Source: Pararhizobium sp. (GTDB lineage Bacteria > Pseudomonadota > Alphaproteobacteria > Rhizobiales > Rhizobiaceae). Taken from it: a stretch of 64,000 nt of DNA. Where the stretch lies: NCBI GenBank assembly GCA_030655075.1, contig JAURWE010000034.1, positions 88,992 to 152,991 of the forward strand, given 5' to 3'. Below, piece after piece: positions 63,912-64,000 of the stretch. Position 1 is the stretch's first letter. Every line of letters begins with the position of its first letter. Below the pieces are notes generated by a model, which saw nothing but the letters and a program-made list of their open reading frames with translations, searched no databases and was not told the origin of the DNA. The position numbers were made by a program, and so were the translations under genes.

Positions 63912-64000
63912 GTTGTCATTGGGGTGGTTGCAACACCGCAATGGCGATGCGCAAAGCGGTTGGCCTTCCCGGCCTGAACTTTCGTTCGTAAAAAAGCATG

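Overview
The window is a GC-rich stretch of chromosome from an alphaproteobacterium, most likely a member of the Rhizobiaceae (Rhizobium, Agrobacterium or a close relative). The evidence is the rpsB-tsf-pyrH-frr-uppS-cdsA-rseP-bamA-lpxD-fabZ-lpxA-lpxI-lpxB-gltA gene order, LpxI in place of LpxH, EipB and IalB family envelope proteins, LexA boxes of the alphaproteobacterial GTTC/GAAC-N7 type, a sigma-54 promoter in front of glnB-glnA, and an intergenic repeat that resembles a rhizobial RIME element. I saw no rRNA, tRNA, CRISPR array, phage or transposase gene.

Layout. 0-4.7 kb: the tail of an unidentified gene, an AzlC/AzlD exporter pair, and a leftward run of small genes (a DUF3828-like secreted protein, HIT protein, DUF482 protein, phosphodiesterase, RidA). 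4.9-19.3 kb: EipB, then translation and cell-envelope genes: ribosomal protein S2, EF-Ts, UMP kinase, ribosome recycling factor, undecaprenyl and CDP-diacylglycerol synthesis, RseP, BamA and the lipid A enzymes LpxD, FabZ, LpxA, LpxI and LpxB. 19.3-24.2 kb: citrate synthase, ComEC and LexA with an SOS box. 24.2-29.1 kb: an accessory-looking block with two tiny translationally coupled unknown genes and two tandem leftward paralogues encoding inverse autotransporters (intimin/invasin-type beta-barrel at the N-terminus) whose exported part looks like a beta-helix. 29.1-34.6 kb: moeA, moaC, trpC, trpD and a PpiD-like folding factor, all leftward. 34.8-46.7 kb: an unknown polytopic membrane protein, glmU, glmS, a GNAT acetyltransferase, a DUF502 protein, recG (leftward), sdhE and mfd. 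46.7-53 kb: FrnE-like thiol oxidoreductase, a YejA-like binding protein, IalB, HspQ, a membrane-anchored coiled-coil protein and a TAXI binding protein. 53-64 kb: glnA and glnB, Nnr, a Na/Pi cotransporter, a DUF72 protein, a VapBC-type toxin-antitoxin pair with a broken toxin, and uvrA and ssb diverging from an SOS-controlled region.

How it fits together. Most of the window is housekeeping: protein synthesis, outer-membrane and lipid A biogenesis, UDP-GlcNAc supply (GlmS, GlmU), nitrogen assimilation (GlnB, GlnA), molybdopterin and tryptophan synthesis, and DNA repair (LexA, RecG, Mfd, UvrA, SSB). The least ordinary part is 24.3-29.1 kb. The two inverse autotransporters share almost identical barrels, diverge in their exported parts, carry a conserved cysteine pair at the exported tip, share a short upstream element, and one has a perfect CtrA-type box upstream. 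I regard this pair as the best candidate here for a poorly described surface system.
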